A stretch of DNA of 64,000 nt from Methanospirillum lacunae (GCF_003173355.1 NZ_QGMY01000006.1:248001-312000); one strand, 5' to 3'; numbered from the stretch's first letter, positions 38,723 through 48,467 are shown. The notes: a model not told the origin generated them from the letters alone. Made by a program: numbers and translations.

Positions 38723-39417
38723 TATCAGTAATTGTTCCTTCATTTAACGAAGAAGAACGTATAGAAGGATGCCTTTCTTCGCTAACTAAACAGACTCTAT
38801 CCAGGGATCACTACGAGATAATTGTAGTTGATGGTGGATCAAAAGATAAAACCCGTGAGATTGCAGAAAAGTATGCTGACACTGTATTCATCCAGACCAG
38901 TCCAAAAGTCGGGGGGGCACGCAATGACGGAGCACTCCAGGCAAAAGGAGAGATACTGGTAACTACTGACGCTGACACATATCTGCCTCCTGATTGGCTC
39001 GAACGGATTGAAAAGGGCTTTGAAGATTCAAGGGTTGTAATGATCTATGGTCCTGTCAGGCCTATAGAGAATACCATAAAGAACCGTCTTTATCTCTTTC
39101 TTGCAAACACCTTTGCAGGAATCGGCTATCTGACTGGAACAGTTCTCTTTACCCTGGGCTGCAATAGTGCATTTAGACGGGAAGCTTTTATGAAGGCAGG
39201 AATGTACCGTGTTTCTGATGCAGGAGATGATCTGGAGATCGCTCACCGGATGAAGCGAGAAGGAAAAATCTGGTTTGATCGTAAACTCTGGGTCGGCTTC
39301 TCCATGCGGCGATATGATCAGTTCGGTGCTCTGAAATCAGTGTATGAGTGGTTCTACATAGTCTTTCACGGAGGAGACGCAGATAAGTACTCGTATACCA
39401 GGCGTGAATACCGGTAA
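38719..39417 (+). CDS. Glycosyltransferase family 2
   Basis: The start at 38719 is fixed by the ATGA overlap with the preceding stop and by the correct family N-terminus ISVIVPSFNEEERIEGCLSSL (the frame extends upstream to 38677). The 232-residue GT-A enzyme has VVDGGSKDKT and the metal-binding TTDADTY (DXD). A single hydrophobic stretch (about 128-150, LYLFLANTFAGIGYLTGTVLF) may contact the membrane. It probably adds a sugar to a lipid-linked or surface glycan together with the two upstream enzymes. Confidence 0.92.
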   Translation: MISVIVPSFNEEERIEGCLSSLTKQTLSRDHYEIIVVDGGSKDKTREIAEKYADTVFIQTSPKVGGARNDGALQAKGEILVTTDADTYLPPDWLERIEKGFEDSRVVMIYGPVRPIENTIKNRLYLFLANTFAGIGYLTGTVLFTLGCNSAFRREAFMKAGMYRVSDAGDDLEIAHRMKREGKIWFDRKLWVGFSMRRYDQFGALKSVYEWFYIVFHGGDADKYSYTRREYR

Positions 39418-39571
39418 AAAATCATTTTTCAAAGGCAACTATTATGAAAAGATGCTTTTTTCTCTCATAATTAGCATGAGTCTTCATCAGGCTGGAATGG
39501 TTCTTAAACATGAATAGACAATCCTATAATAGTTTGAAACTATCCCGCACGTTAACAGGCAGGTACAGGTA

Positions 39572-40369
39572 ATGTTTGACCACCAAAAAGAAGCACTCAC
39601 CGAGGTACTCATCGTCGAAGATGATGAGATCATCTCATCGTTGATCGAGAAATTTCTCCTTCAACGTGAGTACATGGTTACCGCACGGGTTACCACCGGA
39701 GAAGAAGCACTTTATAAGGTTGCCGAGCATCTGCCAGATATCGTTTTGATGGATATCAATCTCGCTGGAAAAATTGACGGGATCACTGCAACAAAATACA
39801 TTACATCGATATTTAGAATTCCAGTAATCTTTCTATCAGCACAGGATGATGAGAAGACATTAAACCGGGCAGCCAATGCCGAGCCGGCAAGTTTTATCAT
39901 CAAACCATTCAGCGGAAAGGACCTCTACTCCAACATCGAGATAGCTCTCCATAATGATCGACTGCTCAAGAAATCCAAGGACTTCCAGTTCAGTAAGATC
40001 CGCAGGGTGGCACGAGCTGCGCTCTCTGAACTGGATGCGTATTTCATCCTTGATAACAGAGGAAGAATCCTCTTTATCAACCCTTATGGAGAGCACATCC
40101 TCAATGTTTCACGAAATAATGTAATCAATGATCCAATTGGCAAATACCTGACATTCTACGATACCAGACAGAATACTGTTTTTACCGATACATATCAGGA
40201 TGTTATCAGAGAGAGTCTGGTTCTTGGAATAAAACAACATATCGCGGTCAAGATGAAGGATGGGACCTTTAGACATGTTGTAATTCAATCATCTTCAATC
40301 AGGGATGCAGCAAACGAAACGATTGGAGTGATGGTCAGAATGCATATGAAGATGAAGAATGAAGTTTGA
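39572..40369 (+). CDS. Response regulator with PAS domain
   Basis: A 265-residue protein. The receiver domain has VEDDE (15-19), phosphorylation site IVLMDINLAG (D61) and IIKPF. A PAS domain follows (about 150-260, LDAYFILDNRGRILFINPYGE), and then the protein ends. There is no kinase or DNA-binding output. Such REC-PAS proteins are common in Methanomicrobiales and probably act as relay or scaffold proteins. Monocistronic and followed by tRNA-Arg. Confidence 0.9.
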   Translation: MFDHQKEALTEVLIVEDDEIISSLIEKFLLQREYMVTARVTTGEEALYKVAEHLPDIVLMDINLAGKIDGITATKYITSIFRIPVIFLSAQDDEKTLNRAANAEPASFIIKPFSGKDLYSNIEIALHNDRLLKKSKDFQFSKIRRVARAALSELDAYFILDNRGRILFINPYGEHILNVSRNNVINDPIGKYLTFYDTRQNTVFTDTYQDVIRESLVLGIKQHIAVKMKDGTFRHVVIQSSSIRDAANETIGVMVRMHMKMKNEV

Positions 40370-40383
40370 TCCAGACCGGATGG

Positions 40384-40390
40384 TTTATAC
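40384..40390 (+). promoter_or_regulatory. TATA box of tRNA-Arg
   Basis: TTTATAC, about 35 nt before the tRNA 5' end, predicting transcription start about 9 nt upstream of the mature tRNA. Confidence 0.55.
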
Positions 40391-40421
40391 CTCCTTACGA
40401 CTCACTTGTATAAGCACCTCA

Positions 40422-40493
40422 GTCCCGGTAGGGTAGTGGATATCCTAGAAGCCTGCGGAGCTTTTGACCCGGGTTCAAGTCCCGGCCGGGGCG
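40422..40493 (+). tRNA. tRNA-Arg (anticodon GCG)
   Basis: A 72-nt cloverleaf. The acceptor stem is GTCCCGG/CCGGGGC (one T-G pair), the D arm GGGT...ATCC or the equivalent three-pair form, the anticodon stem GAAGC/GCTTT with loop CTGCGGA giving anticodon GCG (40455-40457), a four-base variable loop, and the T arm CCGGG TTCAAGT CCCGG. It reads the arginine codon CGC. CCA is not encoded. The A+T-rich accessory region begins directly after it. Confidence 0.93.
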
Positions 40494-40830
40494 CTAAAAT
40501 TTTTCAAGATTTTTTTTCCGGTTTTAATCCTTCACTTTTGTCTTCACTAGCAGGTATTTTGATAATATAACATCGTTTTGCAATTAATATTATCAAATTC
40601 AAGATTGCGTTTTATAATAAAAAACACGAAACGGGAATTTATATTAAGAGGCTTAAAGTGCTTATTTTAACCATTTTTTTCAGACACAGATAATAATTTT
40701 TTTTGTTGAAACAATGAAGGCATAATCCTATCAACTATTTTCTGCTTATTACTGAATTACAGATAAATTGAAGCGGTAATTATTGACAGAGAGAACTATA
40801 TATATAAGTTATTATTATTTTAAATAGGAA
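40494..40830. other. A+T-rich intergenic region after tRNA-Arg
   Basis: About 340 bases with no gene. T-tracts at about 40499-40518 probably terminate the tRNA transcript. A long TATA element (CTATATATATAAG, about 40795-40807) lies just before the surface-protein gene at 40831 and predicts a leaderless or very short-leader message. No integrase or attachment-site repeat of the tRNA 3' end was found here. Confidence 0.55.
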
Positions 40831-41823
40831 ATGAATATGGCCCATTTTTGCCTGGTTTTTCATCGCCTGGAGATAATTTTCATTATCATTTTTCTTTTCA
40901 TTTTTCAGGGCGTAATTGCTGAGTCAATACAGAATACTTCAAATCCACATGAAATTTTCCAATATAACAACCCGCTAACCCAATCTTCTCCAATCGGCAC
41001 CCCAATCTTAAAAACAACAGGTATTCAGACAACTATCATTTCGACGACGCCCACAATTAGTGCCCCAATAATAAACACAGCACCTGCTCCTAATTTTTCT
41101 TCGTCAGATGTTAGTATTCTTTTAAATCCCGGATGGAATTTTATCTCAACACCGGTTCCCTTAAAATCTGGAAAAAATACATTAAATATTCTTAAGGATA
41201 TCAACACCAGAGGTCACTCACTATATGGATTTGACCCTGTTGGGGGATGGACTAAACTAAATAGTTCGGATATATTTCAACCATTAATTGGAATCTGGAT
41301 TTATTCTGTAAGTCAAATATCAGTACCTCTGGAATATGATACAAAAAATTCACCTTATCCTGATGGAATTTATTTGAAAAAAGGGTGGAATGCAATCGGT
41401 TCCAGTACAACTACAGCAGTGCCAATAAGTGAATTCCTCTCATCAGTAAAAGACAATTGGGTTTTTTTTGTTGCATTCAATTCCCTGACTCAAACTACTG
41501 ACTCACCATTAATCAGAGGATGGAAATCTGATCCAAACACGGAACAATTTTTAATCCAACCAGGTAAGGGATATTGGCTGTTTATGAGTTCTGATGGGGT
41601 TTTTTCCAGGCCAAAAAAAATGTCTGACATACAGGTATCCGGAACAGTGGCATACAATACTGTAAGTGATGATGGATGGAAATTTTCTATTCCTGGAACA
41701 GTAAAAGGATCAATTTCACCAAACACCGGAGAAATTACAATCGAATCCACAGATGCCTTCCTGACATATGCAGGTAAAAAATACCCAATAAAGATGAATA
41801 TTAATGCACTTATGAATCAGTAA
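40831..41823 (+). CDS. Secreted protein with two related beta domains
   Basis: A 330-residue exported protein. The signal peptide is long and very hydrophobic (about 10-30), followed by a Thr/Pro/Ile-rich stem (about 40-88). Two related modules follow: LNPGWNFISTPVPL...GFDPVGGWTKL...GIWIYS (about 97-165) and LKKGWNAIGSS...WVFFVAFN...GWKSD...PGKGYWLFM (about 182-250). A C-terminal beta region contains WKFSIPGTVKGSISPNTGEIT. The GWN.I motif pair is seen in archaeal surface proteins. An ATG at 40837 is an alternative start with AGGA 7 nt upstream. Function unknown; probably cell-envelope. Confidence 0.82.
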   Translation: MNMAHFCLVFHRLEIIFIIIFLFIFQGVIAESIQNTSNPHEIFQYNNPLTQSSPIGTPILKTTGIQTTIISTTPTISAPIINTAPAPNFSSSDVSILLNPGWNFISTPVPLKSGKNTLNILKDINTRGHSLYGFDPVGGWTKLNSSDIFQPLIGIWIYSVSQISVPLEYDTKNSPYPDGIYLKKGWNAIGSSTTTAVPISEFLSSVKDNWVFFVAFNSLTQTTDSPLIRGWKSDPNTEQFLIQPGKGYWLFMSSDGVFSRPKKMSDIQVSGTVAYNTVSDDGWKFSIPGTVKGSISPNTGEITIESTDAFLTYAGKKYPIKMNINALMNQ

Positions 41824-41901
41824 GATAAAAGTCAATCCATTCATCCATTGAGATAGATTATGATGTACAGTATTCCATCTGATATCCGGATTATTTAAAT
41901 A

Positions 41902-43830
41902 ATGGAACGATCAGGAGAGATAACCTCGCTCATTCTGAATGTGCTTACTATTCAGAAGAAAAGCATGAGTATTGTTGAAATCGCAGAACTAACGGGTGTT
42001 CACCGAAATGTTCTTGCTAAGTATATAAAAGTCTTAGAAGGACAAGGAAAAATCGAAGTTTCACGAATAGGAACAAAAAAGTATATTCAGTTAAGTCAGA
42101 GAATTCCAGCCTCATTTTTGAAAATTCTCACAACACATCCCTATTTGATCATTGATAAATATTTTTCCATACTAGAAGCAGGTAATAATATCCCGGAATT
42201 ATATCACAGTGAAAATTTCATCATTGACAATGTCACTAGCCAAAAAGAACTTGACAGGCTGTTTATTACAGATGAAACTAAAAAATACCTTAATATTGCT
42301 ATTAAAGGAAAAAAATCCACATACAAATTGGAAATTATTAACAAGCCATTTCCATATTGTTATCAATTAACTATCATCCCCATCGTCCTTGATAATGGAC
42401 GACCTGGATCAGGAGTGATAATTGAAGACATATCAGAGAGTGAACAGAATTTAAATATATTAAAACAGATCAGATCGGCATATCAGGAGTTATTAGATAG
42501 TCAAATACAATATGTGGTCCGTTTTGACATAGATAATACTATCACTACCTCAAACAGCACCTTCACTCAACACACAGGAATACAGGAGCAGGCCCTTATT
42601 GGATCTCAATTTATTCCCTCATTTCCAAAAGACTCTTTTGACTACGCTATAACTCAGTTATCATCCATTACAAAGGAAAAACCAACAATCTCTCTTGATG
42701 TGAAAAGACTGATTGCAAATGGTGATTATTCATGGGAAAGATGGAAAGTTCAGGGAGTATTTGATGACAAATCGAATTCCCCGTATGAATATTCAGCTGT
42801 TGGATTAGATATTACAGAATTAAAAAGATCAGAATTAGAATACCAACACTTACAGGAACATTTTGAATCATTAATCAAAGAAAGGACAACTGAACTTCGA
42901 GAACTCAACAGTGAATTACTACACGAAATTTATCGGAGGGAGACTGTTGAGCGTGAACTTACAGTTACTAAATTTGTTATGGACAGTGCTAAGGATTATA
43001 TCTTTCTTTTAAATTCAGATGGAGATATTGAATATATGAACACTAAAGCACAAGAAATTCTTCCACTGTCCGAAAATGAAGTCATAAATATTCGCAGTAT
43101 TATAAGCAATGACTCGTCATCCGGAATTCAAAATCCATTTTCGTTTTCTCTGCATGAAATTGTAAATTTAGGAATCCCTACTATAAAAGGGTCGATTAAA
43201 CGATCAGACAAAGAAAAAATTCCTATTGAGATTACTATAAATAAAATCGTTGACCGTGGAAAAGATGTTTTTTGTTGTATAGCCAGGGATATAACTGATC
43301 GCAAAAAAATTGAGACTGATTTATATCTTTATCGAAAACATCTGGAGCAAATAATCGACGAACGAACTAAACGGCTTCAAAAAGAAATCGAAGACAAAAA
43401 GAGAGTTGAAAAAACATTAAAAAATTGCAATGATCATTTCAAATTATTTATTGATGACTCGATTGAAATGGTTCTTTTATATCAAATAGACAGTGCAAAG
43501 TATTTGGATTCAAATTTAAGAGCAAATGCTTTTTTTACTCTTAATAAAAATAGTTTGGAAAAAACAATTTCTGAAAAACTTTCGAGAATAAATCTTGATA
43601 ATAGTGAGAAGATTCTGGATTTTTTTTCCTCCATCATTTCAGATATCAAACCATATGAAGAACGAATATTCAACCGGATGATTTTTTTGGAGCCTGACAA
43701 CGCAATAGATGCTGTGATCCGAATTAAAAGAATAATTTCAAATAATAATCACTATGTCAGGATTGGTATTACCGATATCAGTTCAATCACAGCATATAAG
43801 ACAGATTTCCATGATCAGAAAAAAGAATAA
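41902..43830 (+). CDS. Winged-helix protein with multiple PAS domains
   Basis: A 642-residue protein. The N-terminal winged helix-turn-helix (about 1-66: MSIVEIAELTGVHRNVLAKYIKVLEGQGKIEV) is followed by a PAS-like segment (about 70-185), two clear PAS domains with C-terminal caps (about 205-320, GLDITELKRSE; about 350-465, CIARDITDRKKIE), coiled coils, and a last, weaker PAS (about 500-635). There is no kinase domain. It is probably a one-component sensor/transcription factor, though DNA binding is inferred. It is convergent with a REC-PAS/kinase pair 5 nt away. Confidence 0.88.
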   Translation: MERSGEITSLILNVLTIQKKSMSIVEIAELTGVHRNVLAKYIKVLEGQGKIEVSRIGTKKYIQLSQRIPASFLKILTTHPYLIIDKYFSILEAGNNIPELYHSENFIIDNVTSQKELDRLFITDETKKYLNIAIKGKKSTYKLEIINKPFPYCYQLTIIPIVLDNGRPGSGVIIEDISESEQNLNILKQIRSAYQELLDSQIQYVVRFDIDNTITTSNSTFTQHTGIQEQALIGSQFIPSFPKDSFDYAITQLSSITKEKPTISLDVKRLIANGDYSWERWKVQGVFDDKSNSPYEYSAVGLDITELKRSELEYQHLQEHFESLIKERTTELRELNSELLHEIYRRETVERELTVTKFVMDSAKDYIFLLNSDGDIEYMNTKAQEILPLSENEVINIRSIISNDSSSGIQNPFSFSLHEIVNLGIPTIKGSIKRSDKEKIPIEITINKIVDRGKDVFCCIARDITDRKKIETDLYLYRKHLEQIIDERTKRLQKEIEDKKRVEKTLKNCNDHFKLFIDDSIEMVLLYQIDSAKYLDSNLRANAFFTLNKNSLEKTISEKLSRINLDNSEKILDFFSSIISDIKPYEERIFNRMIFLEPDNAIDAVIRIKRIISNNNHYVRIGITDISSITAYKTDFHDQKKE

Positions 43831-43835
43831 ATTAT

Positions 43836-44741
43836 TCATTCATTTGCCTTATCTCTCATGATTCGTTCTTTTTGCTTCCATTCTGTTATATCCTGTAAGA
43901 AAAGAATATACCCGGAGGATTGATCCGTTTTCGAATTATAACATGGAATAATCTTCATTTGATAATATACAGATCCTCCCTTTTTTGTTCGATACAAATT
44001 TTTTCTTTTTATTCGGTCAATATCATATAATCCTTCAATCTCAAGAGTTTCACTATTTTTTATCCGTGATATGATCTGATTGCTGAAATTTGAGTCTAAA
44101 AAAAAACTGTACGATGCATAATCAGAGGGACCAGAAAAACCAAAAAATTGCCCTAATGCAAGATTTAAATCGTTTATTCGCCCATCAAGATCAATTAACC
44201 CAATTCCAATGGGAGATAAATTATAAACAATTCGTAATAATTCTTCTTTCTCTGACAGCATAGCATTTGCATGGATGAGTGCAGAACTTTTCTGATTTAC
44301 CCGGTCATCAAGTTCTCTGTTTGCCAATATCAATTCCTGTTCCAGTTGATTCAGCCTGATATGATTTCTCACTCGAATAAGAAGTTCTTCAGGTTCTACT
44401 GGTTTGGTCAGGTAATCAACAGCACCGATACTGAATGCTTTTACTTTATCAAAGGTATCAGATAATGCTGAGAGAAAAATAATAGGGATGTCTCTCGTTT
44501 TTTCGTTTGATTTAAGTTGAAGGCAGGTTTCATATCCGTCAATTCCGGGCATCATTATATCGAGAAGAATCAGATCCGGTTCGATGAAATTAATCCTTTC
44601 CAGCGCTTTTTCTCCACTTGTCGCAATTAAAACCTGATAATTCTCCTGCTCCAGGGCAGCCTGAATCATACCAACAGATGCCGGAGTGTCATCTACCACC
44701 AAAATTGTTGGTTTATTATCAATATCTCTCTCATCATTCAT
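43836..44741 (-). CDS. Response regulator with PAS domain, partner of the hybrid kinase
   Basis: The start at 44741 has GGAG 8 nt upstream; an in-frame ATG at 44780 lies within the kinase gene. The receiver domain has VVDD (15-18), LLDIMMPGIDG (D61) and LTKPVEPEEL. After a coiled coil comes a PAS domain (about 175-300, YNLSPIGIGLIDLDGRINDLN and FLQDITEWKQKE). Its first 8 nt overlap the end of the hybrid kinase gene, so it is probably that kinase's phosphorylation target. There is no output domain. Confidence 0.9.
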   Translation of the reverse strand: MNDERDIDNKPTILVVDDTPASVGMIQAALEQENYQVLIATSGEKALERINFIEPDLILLDIMMPGIDGYETCLQLKSNEKTRDIPIIFLSALSDTFDKVKAFSIGAVDYLTKPVEPEELLIRVRNHIRLNQLEQELILANRELDDRVNQKSSALIHANAMLSEKEELLRIVYNLSPIGIGLIDLDGRINDLNLALGQFFGFSGPSDYASYSFFLDSNFSNQIISRIKNSETLEIEGLYDIDRIKRKNLYRTKKGGSVYYQMKIIPCYNSKTDQSSGYILFLQDITEWKQKERIMRDKANE

Positions 44742-46959
44742 CCTGTACACTCCTAATGAATGAAACAATCGCATCATCATTAAATTTCAGGCAATATTTA
44801 CGAATTTTTTGAACAAAAGATAAATCAATTTCATTAGTTGTTTCTAAATTATTCAGGATTTGGTTAATACGTGAAAAATTACCTTGTTTGGCTAATAGTT
44901 CAATAGAACTCATTATTTGTTTTGAAGGAAGATGGCCCTTTTTAGGAACATCAATATTATTTAAAGGACTGATTTCATCACCTGTTGAAGACTCAGTCCA
45001 TACAATATCAAGCTGCTTTCCAATCCGATCCAACAGCAATTCTATTTCAATGGGTTTGGCCAGAAAATCATCACACATTACCCTGAAATCATGTTCATGT
45101 TCGCTTCCTAAAACTGAAGCGGATATTCCAATAATTTTAATCGGGTCAAACGAATTATTATCCCGGATATAATGGATTACATCAAGGCCATTCATCCCGG
45201 TCATCACATAATCTAAAAGGATCATATCTGGTTTTTCTTTTGTTGCGATCTCAATGGCCTCTTCCCCTGACTTTGCCTTCAATATCTGAAATCCGAGTGG
45301 CTGTAAAAGATCAGTAAGAAATAATGCATTGGAAATATTGTTATCAACAATAAGGATTTTTTTCTGTTCTCCCCTATATCCGATAATATTTTTACACACC
45401 TTCTCATTTGGAATGAAATCATATGACGTCGGTAAGGGTATGGTTATAGTAAAAACGGATCCTTTCCCAAGTTCACTTTTCAGCGTGATTGAGCCGTGCA
45501 TAAACTCAATCAGATTTTTTGTAATTGCAAGTCCCAGACCGGTTCCTTCAATAGTCTCACCCTGACTTTCTACTTGAGTAAAAGGTTTGAAAATGTCATC
45601 AATTTTATCATCAGGCACCCCTCGTCCGGTATCAATTATCTCACATTGAAAAACCTGAAGAGAAGGTGAATTATATCTGACCCTGAAGCATACTGTCCCA
45701 TGATCGGTATATTTTATGGCATTATTCAAAACATTTATTAAAATCTGGCGTAATTTTCCCTCATCACCAGAAACACAGAGTGGGATTAAGGATAAAGGTT
45801 TAAAGATGTATTTGAGGTTCTTTTCTTCTGCCTGCATTTTGGTTATATTATAAACCTCTTCCAACAGGGGCATGAGGTAAAATGATTTTTCTTCAAGATG
45901 TATAACATGGGCTTCGATTTTACTCAGATCAAGAAGATCATTTATTAATGACAGGAGATGCTTTCCACTCATATTTATGGTTTTTAGTTGTTCCTTTTGC
46001 TCTTTCGTAATATTTGTGTACCCCTGCATGATCTGAGTATACCCAAGAATTGCGTTTAATGGGGTTCTGAGTTCATGGCTCATATGAGAAAGAAAAGTAC
46101 TTTTTGCTTTATTTGCAGATTCTGCCTGTTCTTTAGCGAGGGCCAGTTCATGTGTTCTTTCAGCAATGAGCTCTTCAAGGTTTTCCCGATATTTTTGTAA
46201 TTCCTGTTCCACTTTTTTCTTTTGAGTGATATCAGTAGCCCTGTGAATAATTTTTTCAATTCTTCCCTTTTCATCTAAAACGGGTGTACAGGATATTGAA
46301 AACGTCTTGTTTAAAAGTGCACTGGTTATTTCTTCTGATTCAAATTTTTTGGATTCAAGTGAACGTGCAAAAGGCCCTTTCAATGGAGGAGAGTTTATAC
46401 CATAAAACAAAGAAAAACACTTTTCTCCCACTAATTCATCTTCCGGTTTCCCAAAAAGTTTGGCAGCTGCCCTGTTGGCAGATATTACCTGATTTAAACT
46501 ATCAAGGACAAGGGTAGCAATTTCAGAATTATTAAAGATACCATCCCACTCCCTGCTTTTTCGTCTCAGTTTCTCTTCGGCCACTTTTAACCGTATCACT
46601 TTATCAATTTTTTGTCTCAGTTCATGGATTAAAACGCGAGGGTTGTCTGTTTTTGATATGTAAGAGTCAGCCCCTTCATCAAGGGCCTGGATGATGATCT
46701 CTTCACGTCCTTTCCCGGTAAAAATAATGAAGGGAATTACACTACCAGAACTGCGTATAATCTTTAGAAAGTCTATACCATTAATTTCCGGCATATCATA
46801 ATCTGATATGATAACATCGACATCAGTATTCTCTAAAAATGACAACGCATTTTGAGCTGAATCGGCTTGATAAACAGTAATATCACCTGCCCGTTCTAAC
46901 ATTTTTTTAATAATATCCAGTAAGGCTGGTTCGTCATCTACATACAAAGCCGAAAGCAT
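44734..46959 (-). CDS. Hybrid sensor histidine kinase (REC-PAS-HisKA-HATPase-REC)
   Basis: A 741-residue cytoplasmic hybrid kinase. In order: receiver 1 (1-120, D53 in IISDYDMPEING), PAS (about 138-248), coiled coil, HisKA with SHMSHELRTPLNAILGY (phospho-acceptor H295), HATPase with NVLNNAIKYTDHG, DTGRGVPDD and GTGLGLAITK, receiver 2 (about 535-655, MILLDYVMTGMNGL), and a helical tail of about 70 residues that might be a degenerate phosphotransfer domain. There are no membrane segments, so it senses an internal signal or a partner. Operon with the REC-PAS gene downstream. Confidence 0.95.
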   Translation of the reverse strand: MLSALYVDDEPALLDIIKKMLERAGDITVYQADSAQNALSFLENTDVDVIISDYDMPEINGIDFLKIIRSSGSVIPFIIFTGKGREEIIIQALDEGADSYISKTDNPRVLIHELRQKIDKVIRLKVAEEKLRRKSREWDGIFNNSEIATLVLDSLNQVISANRAAAKLFGKPEDELVGEKCFSLFYGINSPPLKGPFARSLESKKFESEEITSALLNKTFSISCTPVLDEKGRIEKIIHRATDITQKKKVEQELQKYRENLEELIAERTHELALAKEQAESANKAKSTFLSHMSHELRTPLNAILGYTQIMQGYTNITKEQKEQLKTINMSGKHLLSLINDLLDLSKIEAHVIHLEEKSFYLMPLLEEVYNITKMQAEEKNLKYIFKPLSLIPLCVSGDEGKLRQILINVLNNAIKYTDHGTVCFRVRYNSPSLQVFQCEIIDTGRGVPDDKIDDIFKPFTQVESQGETIEGTGLGLAITKNLIEFMHGSITLKSELGKGSVFTITIPLPTSYDFIPNEKVCKNIIGYRGEQKKILIVDNNISNALFLTDLLQPLGFQILKAKSGEEAIEIATKEKPDMILLDYVMTGMNGLDVIHYIRDNNSFDPIKIIGISASVLGSEHEHDFRVMCDDFLAKPIEIELLLDRIGKQLDIVWTESSTGDEISPLNNIDVPKKGHLPSKQIMSSIELLAKQGNFSRINQILNNLETTNEIDLSFVQKIRKYCLKFNDDAIVSFIRSVQDE

Positions 46960-47115
46960 AGATGTATCATAGTGATTGATTCAACCATATTAATGATTTT
47001 ATTACCATCCGGGCAAAAGAAAAAAACAGACCTTCCCTGCTTTTAAGGTATGGTTAATATTAAAAAAACTAGTTAATGAAGATTTTATTTGAATGGTTGA
47101 ATTTTATTACCTTTT

Positions 47116-48108
47116 TCAGGGAACCTGGGTTTTCACCCAGAGATGCAGATCACGATAACTTGCATTGATACGATCAAATCCGGTGACAGAGTCAGAAGGG
47201 ATTGTCTCATTAAAGAGCAGAAATTCAACCCTGTTATACCCTGTTTGTGAAGTAGTCAGATTATAGGGCAATATTGTTGTCTCATTATGAGCCAGAAATA
47301 CAGGAATCTGGTTTTGACGATCCATGCGATTAATTGTTGAAGTATTGGTTTGATCATTAAACTGCATATTTACCAGATATGTTTCAATCATGTAGGTTAC
47401 ATTTCGGTATTCATGATTTCCGACCCCGATAAACATAGGATATTCGGTGCCAGTAAAAAGAACATTGGGATAATCAGCAGCCATTTTTTTCTCGCCCAGA
47501 ATAAAAAATTCTGAAAATTTTTCTCCTTCTTTGGGTACTAGAATGACATATATCGTTGTACCTATTGCCCCTATTATTGCAATAAGCAGAATAATTGAGA
47601 GAATGCGATCCAGCCTTGATGATTCTGCAGAAAAGAACTCATTCTTAAATTCCCTTATCACAATATGGAAGGGTATCGTAAGTCGTTGTTCTACTGGCAG
47701 TAACACACGGCGATATTGTGCAATACACAGCATCGCTATCGTAAAAATAATAAGGGAAATAACAATTGGATCCAGTCTGATTCCCCAGGGAGTGTAGTTG
47801 AGTCCCAATCCAATCAGAGGAACTACTGCAATAGAAAGCCCAAATGATAGAGCAACACGCTCTATCATGTCAATATCATTTCTATCAGGAAACAGGGCTG
47901 CAATCAGTGTATACCCGGGAATGAAAAGAATCATGGGAAGAGCAACAAATGGCCGGACTGGTGAGGTGTTTATTAGTGGGAGATAAATCACTACACAGGT
48001 GAAAAATAACCAGAGCAGAATCAGTTTGATATCAGGAAACATTTTTTCTTCAAAAAAAGCTACAAATATTTTCTCATACCAGGGATCCCGGGGTTGCAAT
48101 ATACCCAT
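47116..48108 (-). CDS. DUF1616 membrane protein
   Basis: A 330-residue protein. Several membrane helices occupy the N-terminal half (about 30-140, with VRPFVALPMILFIPGYTLIAALFP, the hallmark of DUF1616) and another lies at about 168-190. An extracellular C-terminal domain follows (about 200-330) with N-X-T/S sequons and a beta-rich composition. DUF1616 proteins occur near archaeal surface-glycan and archaellum-like genes; their function is unknown. Its upstream region is shared divergently with the PEGA gene. Confidence 0.9.
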   Translation of the reverse strand: MGILQPRDPWYEKIFVAFFEEKMFPDIKLILLWLFFTCVVIYLPLINTSPVRPFVALPMILFIPGYTLIAALFPDRNDIDMIERVALSFGLSIAVVPLIGLGLNYTPWGIRLDPIVISLIIFTIAMLCIAQYRRVLLPVEQRLTIPFHIVIREFKNEFFSAESSRLDRILSIILLIAIIGAIGTTIYVILVPKEGEKFSEFFILGEKKMAADYPNVLFTGTEYPMFIGVGNHEYRNVTYMIETYLVNMQFNDQTNTSTINRMDRQNQIPVFLAHNETTILPYNLTTSQTGYNRVEFLLFNETIPSDSVTGFDRINASYRDLHLWVKTQVP

Positions 48109-48318
48109 GGTCAGATATTAGTGTCTAACCCTAAAAAACCGTCCTAATCCTGATATCTTAATTTGGATTTATTATCTCTATTCCTTACCAAAATTATTCC
48201 AGAAAACTTTTTCTTCTCATTATATAACTCTCTCAAACTGTTCTTGATCCCGGCCATTCAGTATTATTACGAATTACTCAATTATTGAAAATAAAATCAT
48301 ATCCATCGTTTTGTACCA

Positions 48319-48343
48319 TTGCCTAAAGATATTAATTAGGCAA
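48319..48343. repeat. Inverted repeat, operator-like
   Basis: TTGCCTAA and its exact complement TTAGGCAA are separated by 9 bases. The 17-base centre-to-centre spacing and perfect dyad are typical of binding sites for dimeric regulators. It lies about 150 bases upstream of the PEGA gene promoter. Confidence 0.55.
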
Positions 48344-48365
48344 AAGTAATAAAATAATTACTTTT
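48342..48365. repeat. Hairpin-forming inverted repeat
   Basis: AAAAGTAAT and ATTACTTTT, a perfect 9-base dyad with a 6-base A-rich loop, overlapping the previous repeat by two bases. It may be a second operator or a structure of no function in this very A+T-rich DNA. Confidence 0.4.
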
Positions 48366-48467
48366 AAAAATTAATTTCCATATACAACCCAGAAATTATT
48401 TTAAAACATGTATATTATCAGGTTTATATTGCCTATTAGTAAAAAAAATAATTGCCCAAAGATTCTA

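Noticed and set aside
40440-40470. Reading the tRNA at 40422 as tRNA-Ala (anticodon TGC)
   Set aside because: Using CCTGCGG as the anticodon loop breaks the anticodon stem (AGAAG against AGCTT). The CTGCGGA loop with stem GAAGC/GCTTT pairs fully and gives GCG (arginine).
40494-40830. Attachment-site remnant of tRNA-Arg
   Set aside because: No repeat of the tRNA 3' end was found in this stretch or later in the window, and no integrase is present.
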